Of a DNA stretch of 64,000 nucleotides, positions 28,255-36,523 are shown piece after piece; positions within the stretch are counted from its first letter, which is position 1; the number at the start of each line of letters is the position of its first letter. Made by a program: the position numbers and the translations under genes. The notes below the pieces were generated by a model, which was not told the origin of the DNA, did no database searches, and saw only the letters and a list, made by a program, of their open reading frames with translations. The stretch is from Hyphomicrobiales bacterium (lineage in GTDB: Bacteria; Pseudomonadota; Alphaproteobacteria; Rhizobiales; TMED25): the NCBI GenBank assembly GCA_029245795.1, contig JAQWOP010000024.1:163258-227257 (forward strand). The letters run 5' to 3'.

Positions 28255-29276
28255 GCTGCATCCCTTTTAGGAATTCCACCCGCCTCAACAAAAGCATACC
28301 TTTCCATTAATTCTGGAGATAAGTTTCTTCTGTATTCTTTTGGAAATGACAACCACATTCTTAGAAGATGCCTTCTTAACTTTGGATCATCATAATCCTC
28401 ATAATCTTCTCTAGCATGAAGAATCTGATGATTATTAATAAATTGGAGATCTCCTTCTTGGAAGCCCATCGAAAGTCTAAGTGACTCCCTCTCACTAATT
28501 TCTTGGACAACATCAAGTGCTTCCCTTTGTTTATCAGATAAAGCAAGATCTTCACCATGACGACTAACTGACTCGAAGAAAGCTCGTGAAGTGATCCTAG
28601 ATGTTAATTTTCCATCAAAAAAACTGAACATTGGACAAGTATACCAAGGTTTTTCTCCTTCGGGATTCTCACCCCTCCAATCCAGATTAAATGGCTGATG
28701 AAGTATCTCCACTAAATCAGGCCGTTCCTGCATCAAAACATTGTGTATAGTGAGCGCAGAAACTAAGAAACTTGCGCCACCCTTTTTAGCCTTTCTTTGA
28801 CAGAACAAACCAACTACATCTACAGGTAATTGGTCTGAATGAAAGTCCATTTTTAATTTTGTTTGATACATTCTGGTTGTAGGATCAGATATAGACTTTC
28901 CCTCATCAGTTACATGCCCAAGAAGATGTCCCCTTGTGTTCTGAGAAACTGGAGTTCCCAAATGAATGCCTATACCCCAATATATTAACTCACAATCATT
29001 ATCAATATATTTTTCTCTATCCACACCCCTAATAAGTGCGAAGCCTAATTGATTTTCTAAGATATCATAAAGTGATTGAATTCTTTTGGATAATGTAGGT
29101 AATTTGAAATCTTCTTTAGCAAAAGGTATTGATATATTTTCATCTTTTAGTTTATTCAATGCGATATCAATTTCTTTCAGTTCATCTTCATCTAAATAAA
29201 GAAGCCATTCACTAGAATTTTGTATATCTGGCCCAACCCATGCGGCTCTCTCTGAAACAACTTTATTTATAATCAT
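28251..29276 (-). CDS. TauD/TfdA-family Fe(II)/2-oxoglutarate dioxygenase
   Basis: A 341-residue non-heme iron oxygenase. The metal ligands appear as His146 and Asp148 (FHSDQLPVD) and the distal His287 (NNHQILHARE), followed by Arg around 302 (LRRHLLRMW) that should bind 2-oxoglutarate. GGASFLVSALTIHNVL matches the TauD fold. The family hydroxylates diverse compounds (taurine, 2,4-D, betaines, polyketide units); this substrate is not predictable. It lies four bases after TerC and overlaps the Gfo/Idh gene, so these are one operon. ATG at 29276. Confidence 0.86.
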   Translation of the reverse strand: MIINKVVSERAAWVGPDIQNSSEWLLYLDEDELKEIDIALNKLKDENISIPFAKEDFKLPTLSKRIQSLYDILENQLGFALIRGVDREKYIDNDCELIYWGIGIHLGTPVSQNTRGHLLGHVTDEGKSISDPTTRMYQTKLKMDFHSDQLPVDVVGLFCQRKAKKGGASFLVSALTIHNVLMQERPDLVEILHQPFNLDWRGENPEGEKPWYTCPMFSFFDGKLTSRITSRAFFESVSRHGEDLALSDKQREALDVVQEISERESLRLSMGFQEGDLQFINNHQILHAREDYEDYDDPKLRRHLLRMWLSFPKEYRRNLSPELMERYAFVEAGGIPKRDAA

Positions 29277-29280
29277 TATC

Positions 29281-29970
29281 CTATTTTCTCCTATTTTCTT
29301 TTAATTTAGTTAACGTTTTGGCAGTCACAATAACTATTACTGAACATGCTACTGATGCGCTTAATATATAATCCTCTGAAATAAATGTAAATAAATTTTG
29401 GGTTCCAATATCTGAAAATAAAAGATGACCTGCAATCCATCCTAAGAGCCCTCCACCAAACCATATCAATACAGGAAACTTTGTGAATATCTTCAGTAAA
29501 AAACTACTTCCAATAAAAAGTAAGGGGATTGAGAATAGTATTCCAAAAATTATTAAAATAATAGAACCATGGGCGGCGGCGGCTACCGCTAATACATTAT
29601 CTAAGCTCATAGCTGCATCAGCCACAGCAATAGTAAAAATTACTTTCCATAGTGTTTTTGCTTCACCATGTTTGTCATCTTGATTTTCTTCCTGCGGGAG
29701 AATTAACTTAATCGCAATCCATATTAGAAGTATCCCTCCAATTGTCCTAATAAAAGGCATATCAAGAATAAGAGTAATAACACTAGCAAATAATATTCTT
29801 AATACTATCGCTGTAGTAACACCGAAAAATAAACCAATCTTTTTTTGTTTTTCAGGTAACCCCCTACAAGCAAGTGCTATAATAATAGCATTGTCACCGC
29901 TTAATAATAAGTCAATCCATATTATTTGAAGAATTGGAATGAAATCTATAGATTCAAACATAGTTATCAT
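29281..29970 (-). CDS. TerC family integral membrane protein (YjbE-like)
   Basis: A 229-residue membrane protein with seven predicted hydrophobic segments. The TerC signature is present: DLLLSGDNAIIIALA near residue 20 with a conserved Asp in the membrane, and DAAMSLDNVLAVAAAAHG near residue 118. Some TerC relatives export manganese or affect metal loading of secreted enzymes. It lies between a dioxygenase and an oxidoreductase, which is unusual company; it may supply or remove metal, or just be a passenger. An alternative ATG three codons downstream is possible. Confidence 0.9.
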   Translation of the reverse strand: MITMFESIDFIPILQIIWIDLLLSGDNAIIIALACRGLPEKQKKIGLFFGVTTAIVLRILFASVITLILDMPFIRTIGGILLIWIAIKLILPQEENQDDKHGEAKTLWKVIFTIAVADAAMSLDNVLAVAAAAHGSIILIIFGILFSIPLLFIGSSFLLKIFTKFPVLIWFGGGLLGWIAGHLLFSDIGTQNLFTFISEDYILSASVACSVIVIVTAKTLTKLKENRRK

Positions 29971-29993
29971 TAGTAACTTTTAATCCTTAGTCT

Positions 29994-31043
29994 TTAAATA
30001 AAATCATTTCTTGGCAATGATATTGGTTCACCAAGTTCAACAGACATATCAGCAGCTTGAGCTACTTGCATTACTAATTTTGCTTCATCACCTGAAATCA
30101 TAACAGGGTGATCAAAAACAATTGCGTTTATGAAATGATTAATCTCTTCATGCATTGAGCCAGCAAATACATGATCAATTTGTTCTCCAGGCATAGAAGA
30201 CATTGGATATTGAATTCCGTCTTTAATCGTGCTCAATTGAATATCTTTATGTGAGTCATCTATTGTGAGCGTCCCTTCGGTTCCAACAATCTCAATAAAT
30301 GCCTGAACATAATTTGGAGTATGGGGAGGAAGTATCCAACCAATTCCTATTGTGATTGTTGTTCCATCATCCATAGTTATCATACACCACTGATGATCAG
30401 GATTATCACTATTCTTTGAGAAAAGTTTTCCAGATGTTTGGGAATAAACTCTTATAGGTTTTCTTGGCTGCATGGCCCAAAGAATATAATCAAAGTCATG
30501 CACCCCCGCTATTGAGGCAGGTGACAAATTTGATCTACCTGTTATCTTCATACCCAACTCTCTTGTGGAATGCCTTGAAATAAGACAAGTTACAGGCTCT
30601 CCAATTAAACCACCTTTAAGTGCTTTATTCATATATGCATATCTAGGATCAAATCTTCTTGAATAACCTATTGCTAATTTTAAATTATTTTTTTTTGCTA
30701 GTTGCAAAGCCTCGTCTGCCTCACGAATAGTCGGGGCCAATGGCTTCTCAACAAATACATGCTTACCTTTTTCAAGACATTCCATAACTAATGGAAATCT
30801 TTTTGTTTCAGGAGTCATAGAAATTACAACTGCATTAACATCATCATTGTCCACAAAGTCTTTCCAATTATCAGTTATTACATCAGGCTCTAGTTTTTTT
30901 TTTAACTCATTTTGTCTTGTTTGATTTATTTCTGCTATATATAATTTATCAATTATCGGATTCTTCTTACAAGCAGTAGCTCTTATACCACCTACCCATC
31001 CAACACCGATAACTCCAACATTTATTTGATCTATTTTTGCCAT
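29994..31043 (-). CDS. Gfo/Idh/MocA family oxidoreductase
   Basis: A second NAD(P)-dependent dehydrogenase, 349 residues. It has the Rossmann motif GVIGVGWVGGIRATA (about 10-24), the VEKPLAPTIREAD block, GYSRRFDPRY and the C-terminal HDFDYILW and GTEGTLTIDDSHKDI. It is quite diverged from the 27151 and 33741 paralogues, so the three are not a recent duplication. It heads a minus-strand run (this gene, TerC, TauD, Gfo) and diverges from the MmgE/PrpD gene across 196 bases. Confidence 0.85.
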   Translation of the reverse strand: MAKIDQINVGVIGVGWVGGIRATACKKNPIIDKLYIAEINQTRQNELKKKLEPDVITDNWKDFVDNDDVNAVVISMTPETKRFPLVMECLEKGKHVFVEKPLAPTIREADEALQLAKKNNLKLAIGYSRRFDPRYAYMNKALKGGLIGEPVTCLISRHSTRELGMKITGRSNLSPASIAGVHDFDYILWAMQPRKPIRVYSQTSGKLFSKNSDNPDHQWCMITMDDGTTITIGIGWILPPHTPNYVQAFIEIVGTEGTLTIDDSHKDIQLSTIKDGIQYPMSSMPGEQIDHVFAGSMHEEINHFINAIVFDHPVMISGDEAKLVMQVAQAADMSVELGEPISLPRNDFI

Positions 31044-31183
31044 TCTTTAAATACCTATGTAGAATAAGATTTATTCATTATGATTAAAAACATGTTAAAT
31101 ATATTATGTCAATTAAGTTAACAATAGTATCAGACAAAATTGAGTCTTTCTTAAAAAGAAACTTAACATTATTGACATGATCA

Positions 31184-31194
31184 ACAATAATTGT
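31184..31194. promoter_or_regulatory. Palindrome in the divergent promoter region of the catabolic genes
   Basis: ACAATAATTGT is an 11-base perfect palindrome between the divergent Gfo/Idh and MmgE/PrpD genes. A TTGACA hexamer lies at 31172-31177 on the plus strand, just before it. The 196-base spacer is the natural place for a shared regulator. No regulator gene is next to it. Short AT palindromes are common in such DNA, so this is weak. Confidence 0.25.
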
Positions 31195-31239
31195 AATTAA
31201 TTATAACTGGGATGTACATACAATTGGAGAGGTACTAAA

Positions 31240-32616
31240 ATGGATATTGCACAAATTTATGCAAAATATGCAAAGGATTTAAATTTTGATGACCTACCTT
31301 TAGAGGTGGTTGATCATACTAAAAAATTAATATTAGATATTATGGGTAATGATATTGGTGGATACGAATGGATGGATTCAGGTCCGTCAATTGTTAATGG
31401 TATTCGACATATAAATAGAGGAAATTCTGGATCTACAGTACTTGCCACTGGGGAGAAAATGGCGCCAGAATGGGCTTCTTTCGCGAATGCATCTATGGCT
31501 CATAGTTTAGACTATGACAATCATCATGCCAAAGGAGTCATTCATGCAGGTGGTTCAGTTGTAAACTGTGCTTTAGCTGCAGCTGAGGAAAATAACTCTA
31601 ATGGTAAAGAATTAATTACATCTGTTGTCATTGGATATGAAATCGCCTGTCGACTGGCGATGGCACTTGGGCCACATTCATCTCATGAAATGGGATTTCA
31701 TCCCACTGGAACTTGTGCAACATTTTCTGGTTCTGCAATTATAGGTAGATCAAGAAAAATGTCTGAGGAAGAAATTGTAAATGCAATGGGTTTAAATGGT
31801 TCTCAAGCTGCAGGATCTATGCAATATGTATTTAATGGTGCCTGGAATAAAAGGACGCATCCAGGGATAAACACACATTCAAGTTTTATAGCGGCTACTC
31901 TTGCTCAATCTGGTTTTATTGGAGCTGCAGAAGTCTTTGAGGGTAAACAAGGTTTTTTACAGGGCTATGCTCTAAGACCAATTCCAGAAAATGCCACAAA
32001 AACTCTTGGAAAGAGCTATGAAACTCTTGAAAATGCAATCAAGCCATTTCCACTATGTCGATATAATCACCAAACTCTGGATTTAGTAATTGATTACCAA
32101 AAAAAATATGATGTAGAAACTTCAAAAATTAGTTCAATTATAATTGATATGCCAACTTATGGTGTTCAATTATGTGGATCACCTATTGAGTTGAAACGTA
32201 ACCCAAAATCTGCTGTAGATGCTCAGTTTTCAGGTTGTTTTGCTGCCGCCCTAGCTCTTACGCAAGAAAAAGCAGATATGAAAACATTCACAAATGTGTT
32301 GAATACAGGTATGTCTGCTGAATTTAGAAGGCTACTTTCAATAACAGATATTCAACAAGCCGATGATTTAGATGCTATTCATCCAGAATTCTGGCCAGGA
32401 AGGGTAACCTTAATAATTGACGGGGAGAAAGTTGAATTATATGGTAAACATATGCGAGGAGAAAAAGAAAGACCTATGACAATAGTGGAGGTCCAAGAAA
32501 AATTTAGAGATTTAAGTCCAAATCATGATGAGTCAAAAAGAATGGAGGTTTTTGAGGTAATCAATAACCTTGAAAATGCAACAATTGATGACCTCTTGTC
32601 ACCTCTTAGAAAATAA
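31240..32616 (+). CDS. MmgE/PrpD family protein
   Basis: A 458-residue member of the family holding 2-methylcitrate dehydratase, cis-aconitate decarboxylase and iminodisuccinate epimerase. It has the two-domain form: the N-terminal helical domain with SLDYDNHHAKGVIHAGG, IGYEIACRLAMALG and a GFHPTGTC motif, then the C-terminal lid (KPFPLCRYNHQTLD). The substrate is not deducible. A GAGAGG ribosome site precedes ATG 31240. It is followed 20 bases later by a muconate-lactonizing-type enzyme and by a Gfo/Idh gene, and the TRAP importer lies just beyond, suggesting breakdown of an imported carboxylic acid. Confidence 0.88.
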   Translation: MDIAQIYAKYAKDLNFDDLPLEVVDHTKKLILDIMGNDIGGYEWMDSGPSIVNGIRHINRGNSGSTVLATGEKMAPEWASFANASMAHSLDYDNHHAKGVIHAGGSVVNCALAAAEENNSNGKELITSVVIGYEIACRLAMALGPHSSHEMGFHPTGTCATFSGSAIIGRSRKMSEEEIVNAMGLNGSQAAGSMQYVFNGAWNKRTHPGINTHSSFIAATLAQSGFIGAAEVFEGKQGFLQGYALRPIPENATKTLGKSYETLENAIKPFPLCRYNHQTLDLVIDYQKKYDVETSKISSIIIDMPTYGVQLCGSPIELKRNPKSAVDAQFSGCFAAALALTQEKADMKTFTNVLNTGMSAEFRRLLSITDIQQADDLDAIHPEFWPGRVTLIIDGEKVELYGKHMRGEKERPMTIVEVQEKFRDLSPNHDESKRMEVFEVINNLENATIDDLLSPLRK

Positions 32617-32636
32617 TACTTAAGGAGATATTATAA

Positions 32637-33737
32637 ATGTTTAAGATCGCAAAAATTGAAGCCTGTGCAGTAGCTATCCCTCTCAAAATGCCAATAAAAA
32701 TGGCAGGAATCTTAATTGAAACTTGTGATAATCTAATTGTCAAAGTAACAGACTCGGAAGGGAATGTTGGCTGGGGAGAGGCATCTTCTGCCCCGACAAT
32801 GACTGGTGAGACGGCAGAGGGTCTCGTTGCGGCAACTAAGTTCATGGCAAGTAGATTAGATGGAGCAGAAGTAACTAACCATGAAGGATTAGTAGATCTT
32901 ATTGAGCCATTAATGCATGCAAACCATAGTGCAAAGTCTGCAATTGATGGAGCTTTACATGATTTAATCGGAAAGCATTCGCAAAAGCCAATGTATGAAC
33001 TTCTGGGTGGAAAAAAAAGATTAAATGCACCCATGTTTTGGATGATTGCCGGAAGTAAAGATGAAATGGAATTGGCGCAAGCAAGAATAGATGATGGATA
33101 TATTGCATTTAAGGTCAAAGTTGGAATGAATTTGCCGGAGCATGATTTACAAAGATCTAAGCAGTCAAGACAGATTTGTGGAAATAATGTCCATGTATCG
33201 GCTGATGCTAATCAGGGATACAGTCCAGAAAATGCGATTACATTTGCGAAGGGAGCTGGTGATGCTGGGCTTGATTTCTTTGAACAACCTGTAAATGGCC
33301 ATGATATAGAATCAATGAAGAAATGTGCTCAGGTTTGTTCGGTTCCAATTGCTGCAGATGAGGGTATTCATTCAATAGAAGATATTCAAAAACATTACGA
33401 CCAAGGAGCTGCTATGGGTGGAAGCCTTAAATTAATAAAGTTAGGCAGTGCCAGTGGAGTTATGGAAGGGGCTAAATTGATGCAAAAATTATCTATGTCA
33501 GTGAATTTAGCTGGAAAGACTGCTGATACTAGTATTGGTAGTGCAGCAATATCACATTTAGCTGTTTCTCTACCTACACTAGAGTGGGATGCAAGTGTTA
33601 CAAACCAGTATTTAGCAGATGATGTAGTTAAAAATCCAATTCAGGTCGTGAATGGTCATATTGTTACACCTGACGGACCAGGTCTTGGAATAGAAGTGGA
33701 TGAAGACAAGATAGAAAAATATAAAAGAAATCTATAA
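32637..33737 (+). CDS. Mandelate racemase/muconate lactonizing enzyme family protein
   Basis: Enolase-superfamily enzyme, 366 residues. The N-terminal capping domain precedes a barrel with the MLE-subgroup residues: the K-x-K pair in AFKVKVG, metal ligands Asp in SADANQGY, Glu in FFEQPV and Asp/Glu in AADEGIHS, and the second catalytic Lys in LKLIKLGSASG. Such enzymes abstract a proton alpha to a carboxylate (racemase, cycloisomerase or dehydratase). The substrate is unknown. ATG 32637 has AAGGAGA upstream. It lies in one operon with MmgE/PrpD (upstream) and Gfo/Idh (three bases downstream). Confidence 0.9.
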   Translation: MFKIAKIEACAVAIPLKMPIKMAGILIETCDNLIVKVTDSEGNVGWGEASSAPTMTGETAEGLVAATKFMASRLDGAEVTNHEGLVDLIEPLMHANHSAKSAIDGALHDLIGKHSQKPMYELLGGKKRLNAPMFWMIAGSKDEMELAQARIDDGYIAFKVKVGMNLPEHDLQRSKQSRQICGNNVHVSADANQGYSPENAITFAKGAGDAGLDFFEQPVNGHDIESMKKCAQVCSVPIAADEGIHSIEDIQKHYDQGAAMGGSLKLIKLGSASGVMEGAKLMQKLSMSVNLAGKTADTSIGSAAISHLAVSLPTLEWDASVTNQYLADDVVKNPIQVVNGHIVTPDGPGLGIEVDEDKIEKYKRNL

Positions 33738-33740
33738 TAA

Positions 33741-34721
33741 ATGAATACTATCAACCTTGGTATAATTGGTCTAGGTAACTGGGGCAAAAAACTTGCAACG
33801 TCCCTCGAGCAAGTTGATCAAGTAAAGCTATTAACATGTTTTGCTCGCACAAAAGAAAAAAGAGATTCCTTTTCAAAACAATATAACTGTGAATCTAAAA
33901 ATACCCTTGAAGAGTTTCTAAATGATTCAAGAATACAAGGCGTGTTAATAGCAACACCTCATTCAACTCATGTTGATATGATAAAAGCAGCAGCTGAAGC
34001 AAAAAAAAATATAATGGTAGAAAAGCCATTAACCCTAAATTCAAAGGATTCAAGAATATGTCTTCAGGCAGCTTCAAGAAGTAATATAATTCTCCAAGTT
34101 GCTCATTACAGAAGATTACTTCCAGCCACAAGGTTGGCTAAAGCATACATATCTGATGGTAAACTCGGAAAAATACATCACTTTGAAAGTAATTTTAGCA
34201 GACCTTTTGGTCCTGATCCAGATAGACCATGGAGGGATAAAGAAAGTGAGGCTCCTGCAGGAGCTTTTACAGCTCTAGGGGTCCATATGATTGATAATCT
34301 ATTATACCTTGGTGGTGACTTCGAGAAAGTATGTGCTCTAAGCACTTCGTTTGATAAAAATACACCATTAGATGATATTACTACTGTTATGATAAAATTT
34401 AAAAGTGGAGCTCATGGAATAATTAATTCCTCACTAAGGTTGCCTTTTGTTGCCTCTTTATCGGTTCACGGAGACTTAGCCTCATGCTGGAGTGAGGAGG
34501 ATGGTATAAAATTTTATACGCAGAAGATTAATGAAGAAAAAAGAATAGCAATATCTGTATCACCAATTAATGGAGTAGTTGAGAATCTAAAGAATTTTTG
34601 CGACTGTGTAAGAAACTCAAAAAGACCTGAAACCTCTGGTGATGAGGGTGCAAAAGTAGTGAGAATACTAGAGGCTATAACAGAATCAAATCAATCCAAT
34701 AATAGATTTATTAAAGTTTGA
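33741..34721 (+). CDS. Gfo/Idh/MocA family oxidoreductase
   Basis: The third such dehydrogenase of the region, 326 residues. It has the LGIIGLGNWGKKLATSL Rossmann motif (about 6-22), VEKPLTLNSKD, VAHYRRLLPATR and GVHMIDNLLYLGG. It starts three bases after the MLE-family stop, so it is the last gene of the MmgE/PrpD-MLE-Gfo operon. A hairpin with a T-rich tail follows. Its likely job is oxidation or reduction of a hydroxy or keto intermediate of the same pathway (inference). Confidence 0.86.
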   Translation: MNTINLGIIGLGNWGKKLATSLEQVDQVKLLTCFARTKEKRDSFSKQYNCESKNTLEEFLNDSRIQGVLIATPHSTHVDMIKAAAEAKKNIMVEKPLTLNSKDSRICLQAASRSNIILQVAHYRRLLPATRLAKAYISDGKLGKIHHFESNFSRPFGPDPDRPWRDKESEAPAGAFTALGVHMIDNLLYLGGDFEKVCALSTSFDKNTPLDDITTVMIKFKSGAHGIINSSLRLPFVASLSVHGDLASCWSEEDGIKFYTQKINEEKRIAISVSPINGVVENLKNFCDCVRNSKRPETSGDEGAKVVRILEAITESNQSNNRFIKV

Positions 34722-34733
34722 AATCATATCTCA

Positions 34734-34762
34734 CTTTCATTTTTTTATGAAAGACTTTTTTG
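34734..34762 (+). terminator. Probable terminator after the Gfo/Idh gene
   Basis: CTTTCAT (34734-34740) pairs with ATGAAAG (34747-34753) around a T6 loop, and a T6 run follows at 34756-34761. The 7-bp AT-rich stem is weak, but its place, 13 bases after the stop and before the separate TRAP genes, fits termination. Confidence 0.42.
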
Positions 34763-34871
34763 TCATAAATTTAAAATTAATAAGTAATTAAACTTTTTTC
34801 TTGATCAATTATTTTAATAATATTATCGTTATTTGGGGGGGCTTAATCATTTCTAATTGGGAGGATATATA

Positions 34872-35945
34872 ATGATAAAAAGTAAAAAATGGGTATTATG
34901 TTGTGTGCTTGCACTAACATTTGTTATTACCTCAACAGTATCAGCTTCTGCTGATAAAATAAAATTGAGAATTGCATCAGGGCATCCAACAGGCGTTGTC
35001 TACGCTGGCCTTATGCAAAATTATTTTCAACCAATGGTTGCAGAGCGTGTTGCTGCAGAAACTGATCATGAGATCCAATGGATTGAAGGATACAGTGGAT
35101 CGATAGTTAAAAACACCGAAGTTCTTGAGGGTGTTCAAAATGGTATAGTTGATATTGGAGGAATGTGTTATTGTTTCGAACCATCAAACCTACCTTTGCA
35201 TGCATTCCAAGTGATGCTTCCTTTTGGAACTATGAATCCTATTACTAGCCTAAGAATTGCTCAAAGAGTTTATGCTCAAGAACCCTATCTAACAGACGTT
35301 TTTGAAGATAAGTTTGACCAAGTTCTTTTAGCAAGAATAACAGACCAAGGCTATAACCTGGGTACAACATTCCCATGGACAGATTTATCTGAGCTAGAAG
35401 GTGAAAAAATTGCTGGCGCTGGTCTAAATCTAAATTGGTTAGAATATGCTGGTATAACACCTGTTCAAGGTACTCTTACAGAGGCCTACACTGGTCTTGC
35501 AACAAACCTATATGAAGGTTGGGTAATGTTTCCAAGTGCGTGGGTAAATCTTAAATTGTACGAACACGGAGATCATTATACCCTAATTGGGTTTGGAGCA
35601 ATGACATGGCATGGCCTAACAATAAATAAAGCTACTCATGATAGACTTCCAGCTGAAGTGCTTCAAATTATCAAAGAATCAGCAATGGAATACGAAGAAA
35701 AAGTTGGTATATTTAACCATAAACAATATCCTGAGTACCTAAATACACTGGAAGAAGAGATTACTGTAACAGAGCTTTCAGCGGATGTTAGGGCAGCTTG
35801 GGCTGAATCTCTAAGAGACTGGCCTCAATCTGTAGCAACTGATCTAGATGCAAAAGGTTTACCTGCAATTAGAGTGCTGAATTTAGCACTGGATGCAGCT
35901 GAAGCTGAAGGATACGATTGGCCAGTTCGTTACGAAGTTAAATAA
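34872..35945 (+). CDS. dctP: TRAP transporter solute-binding protein (DctP family)
   Basis: Periplasmic binding protein of a tripartite ATP-independent transporter for carboxylates. I chose ATG 34872; the GGGAGGA ribosome site lies just ahead of it, and an upstream TTG would begin inside that site. The signal peptide (KKWVLCCVLALTFVITSTVSA) is cleaved near ASA-DK. The mature part shows the DctP pattern, with GYSGSIVKNTEVLEGVQNGIVDIG, an EAYTGLATNLYEGWV ligand loop and TWHGLTINK. 357 residues. It is GC-richer (about 45%) than its neighbours, as expected for a highly expressed gene. The upstream 110 bases contain a G7 run (34835-34841). The substrate is unknown, and the neighbours suggest an organic acid. 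Confidence 0.9.
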   Translation: MIKSKKWVLCCVLALTFVITSTVSASADKIKLRIASGHPTGVVYAGLMQNYFQPMVAERVAAETDHEIQWIEGYSGSIVKNTEVLEGVQNGIVDIGGMCYCFEPSNLPLHAFQVMLPFGTMNPITSLRIAQRVYAQEPYLTDVFEDKFDQVLLARITDQGYNLGTTFPWTDLSELEGEKIAGAGLNLNWLEYAGITPVQGTLTEAYTGLATNLYEGWVMFPSAWVNLKLYEHGDHYTLIGFGAMTWHGLTINKATHDRLPAEVLQIIKESAMEYEEKVGIFNHKQYPEYLNTLEEEITVTELSADVRAAWAESLRDWPQSVATDLDAKGLPAIRVLNLALDAAEAEGYDWPVRYEVK

Positions 35946-35952
35946 AAATCAT

Positions 35953-35982
35953 ATCTGAAGGTGCTTTATTGTGCCTTCAGAT
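35953..35982 (+). terminator. Intercistronic hairpin between dctP and dctQ
   Basis: ATCTGAAGGTGC (35953-35964) pairs with GTGCCTTCAGAT (35971-35982) over 12 bp with two G-U pairs and a TTTATT loop. It begins seven bases after the dctP stop. It is followed by AAATTTTAAA, not a clean U-run, so it more likely protects or attenuates the dctP message than fully stops transcription. Such a structure would give more binding protein than permease. Confidence 0.65.
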
Positions 35983-36016
35983 AAATTTTAAACCTCAAAA
36001 AAGAATACAAAAAATA

Positions 36017-36517
36017 ATGCACCTAATCAATTTGAGCGATAGAATTGCAAAAGTTATGATGGTCTTTGCCGCGGTTTGGGCATTTGGACTGTCTTTCTTG
36101 ATTGTTGCGGATGCATTATCGAGAAGTTTCCTGAACTTTCCCCTAAATGGAACAAAGGATATTGTCGAAAATTCAATAGTAATTATAATATTCCTTCAAG
36201 CTGGTTATGCTATTAGATCGAGGTCTATGTTACAATCAGATATTCTTCTCTCGCGACTTCCAATAAAAATTAAGAAAATTATGCTTCTTATTGGCTATTT
36301 GCTTGGTATGTTTTTCTTTTATGTAATGATTACTGGCAGTTGGGATATTGCAATTCAAGCATTTGTTGAGGGTGAATATGAGGGTGAGGGAGCATTAAAA
36401 GTTCCCACATGGCCGACTAGATTTATGATCATAATTGGGAGTGTATTTTGCTTTTTAAACTATATTGTTTTAGCTATTACGGATGTTTTTGAAATAGAAG
36501 ACAAGGAAGGGTTTTAA
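36017..36517 (+). CDS. dctQ: TRAP transporter small permease (DctQ family)
   Basis: A 166-residue membrane protein with four hydrophobic segments and the DctQ features FLIVADALSRSFLNFPLNGTKDIVE (in segments 1-2), AGYAIRSRSMLQSDILLSRLP and a C-terminal membrane helix. I chose ATG 36017; an in-frame TTG at 35969 lies inside the intercistronic hairpin and would add non-conserved residues. It sits between dctP and dctM with a six-base gap to dctM. It forms the membrane complex with DctM. Confidence 0.88.
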   Translation: MHLINLSDRIAKVMMVFAAVWAFGLSFLIVADALSRSFLNFPLNGTKDIVENSIVIIIFLQAGYAIRSRSMLQSDILLSRLPIKIKKIMLLIGYLLGMFFFYVMITGSWDIAIQAFVEGEYEGEGALKVPTWPTRFMIIIGSVFCFLNYIVLAITDVFEIEDKEGF

Positions 36518-36523
36518 TATTGA

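Noticed and set aside
32606..33118. 170-codon frame opposite the MLE-family gene
   Set aside because: It is antisense to the capping domain and barrel start of a clear enolase-superfamily enzyme and has no family features.
34801..34830. Sigma-70 or sigma-54 promoter for dctP
   Set aside because: TTGATC at 34801 has only poor -10 matches at normal spacing (TATCGT at 17), and no GG-N10-GC pair for sigma-54 was seen. Not strong enough to list.
34857..34871. TTG start for dctP five codons upstream
   Set aside because: This would place the start inside the GGGAGGA ribosome site that serves ATG 34872.
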